The position numbers were made by a program, and so were the translations under genes. A stretch of DNA of 64,000 bases, from contig JXTB01000027.1 in the NCBI GenBank assembly GCA_002914805.1, positions 1,270,657-1,334,656 of the forward strand, in the 5' to 3' direction. Positions within the stretch are counted from its first letter, which is position 1; each line of letters begins with the position of its first letter. Of this stretch, positions 63,968 through 64,000 are shown in pieces. The notes below the pieces were generated by a model. The model was not told the origin of the DNA. It did not search any database and saw only the letters and a list, made by a program, of their open reading frames with translations. Source of the stretch: Parasponia andersonii (Eukaryota > Streptophyta > Magnoliopsida > Rosales > Cannabaceae).

Positions 63968-64000
<33 letters not shown>
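63211..64000. other. AT-rich right end of the window
   Basis: No gene is seen. An (ata)n-like run lies near 63331-63347, and the window ends in about 31 consecutive T (63970-64000). Confidence 0.5.

Overview
This is nuclear DNA of a flowering plant, most likely a core eudicot. The genes have short exons and AT-rich introns with GT..AG ends, the intergenic DNA is very AT-rich, and the repeats are typical plant types: Ty3/gypsy and Ty1/copia elements, PIF/Harbinger and CACTA elements, and MITEs. I cannot name the species. There are no rRNA or CRISPR features, and I recognised no tRNA gene.

Five host genes can be supported. (1) The C-terminal three quarters of a progesterone 5-beta-reductase/iridoid synthase-like (PRISE) gene runs off the left edge (1-902, +). 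(2) A compact five-exon SWIM zinc-finger gene of the SWS1/ZSWIM7/SSN2 recombination-factor family lies at 24014-24951 (-). (3) A clade-D type 2C protein phosphatase with four exons lies at 26727-28614 (-). (4) A RING-H2 E3 ligase with three exons lies at 34096-36284 (-). (5) A small LEA-like gene with two exons lies at 50997-51678 (-).

The left 25 kb holds a duplicated, convergent PRISE/SWS1 gene pair. In copy A (1-3870) PRISE is intact as far as visible and SWS1 is a pseudogene. In copy B (23578-25157) PRISE is only a 3' scrap and SWS1 is intact. The two copies serve as empty and filled sites for each other. They show that a 1.48-kb inverted-repeat element and a Harbinger relic entered copy A after the duplication. 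Between the copies are two Tourist-like MITEs (7672-8262 and 8445-9112), a whole-length but decayed PIF/Harbinger element (9439-14010), a decayed exon of a TPR co-chaperone gene (14281-14486) and a broken Ty3/gypsy element with long LTRs (about 14.82-23.40 kb, containing a 296-base gap of Ns).

From 28.6 to 34 kb, between the phosphatase and the RING gene, are a MITE, an LTR-like segment with a probable assembly duplication at a single N, and a copia fragment. From 36.9 to 46.1 kb lies a heavily decayed Ty1/copia element on the minus strand. It has matching LTRs, a MITE nested in one LTR, and a further 2.6-kb LTR-like insertion containing a GC-rich 97-bp tandem repeat. A probable solo LTR (47468-48932) follows.

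The last 13 kb, beyond the LEA gene, is gene-poor. It holds small MITEs (including a textbook mini-CACTA element at 53762-53959), a second, incomplete Ty3/gypsy element (about 54.6-59.3 kb) and a diverged satellite-like array (60.46-61.50 kb, with two more units near 63 kb).
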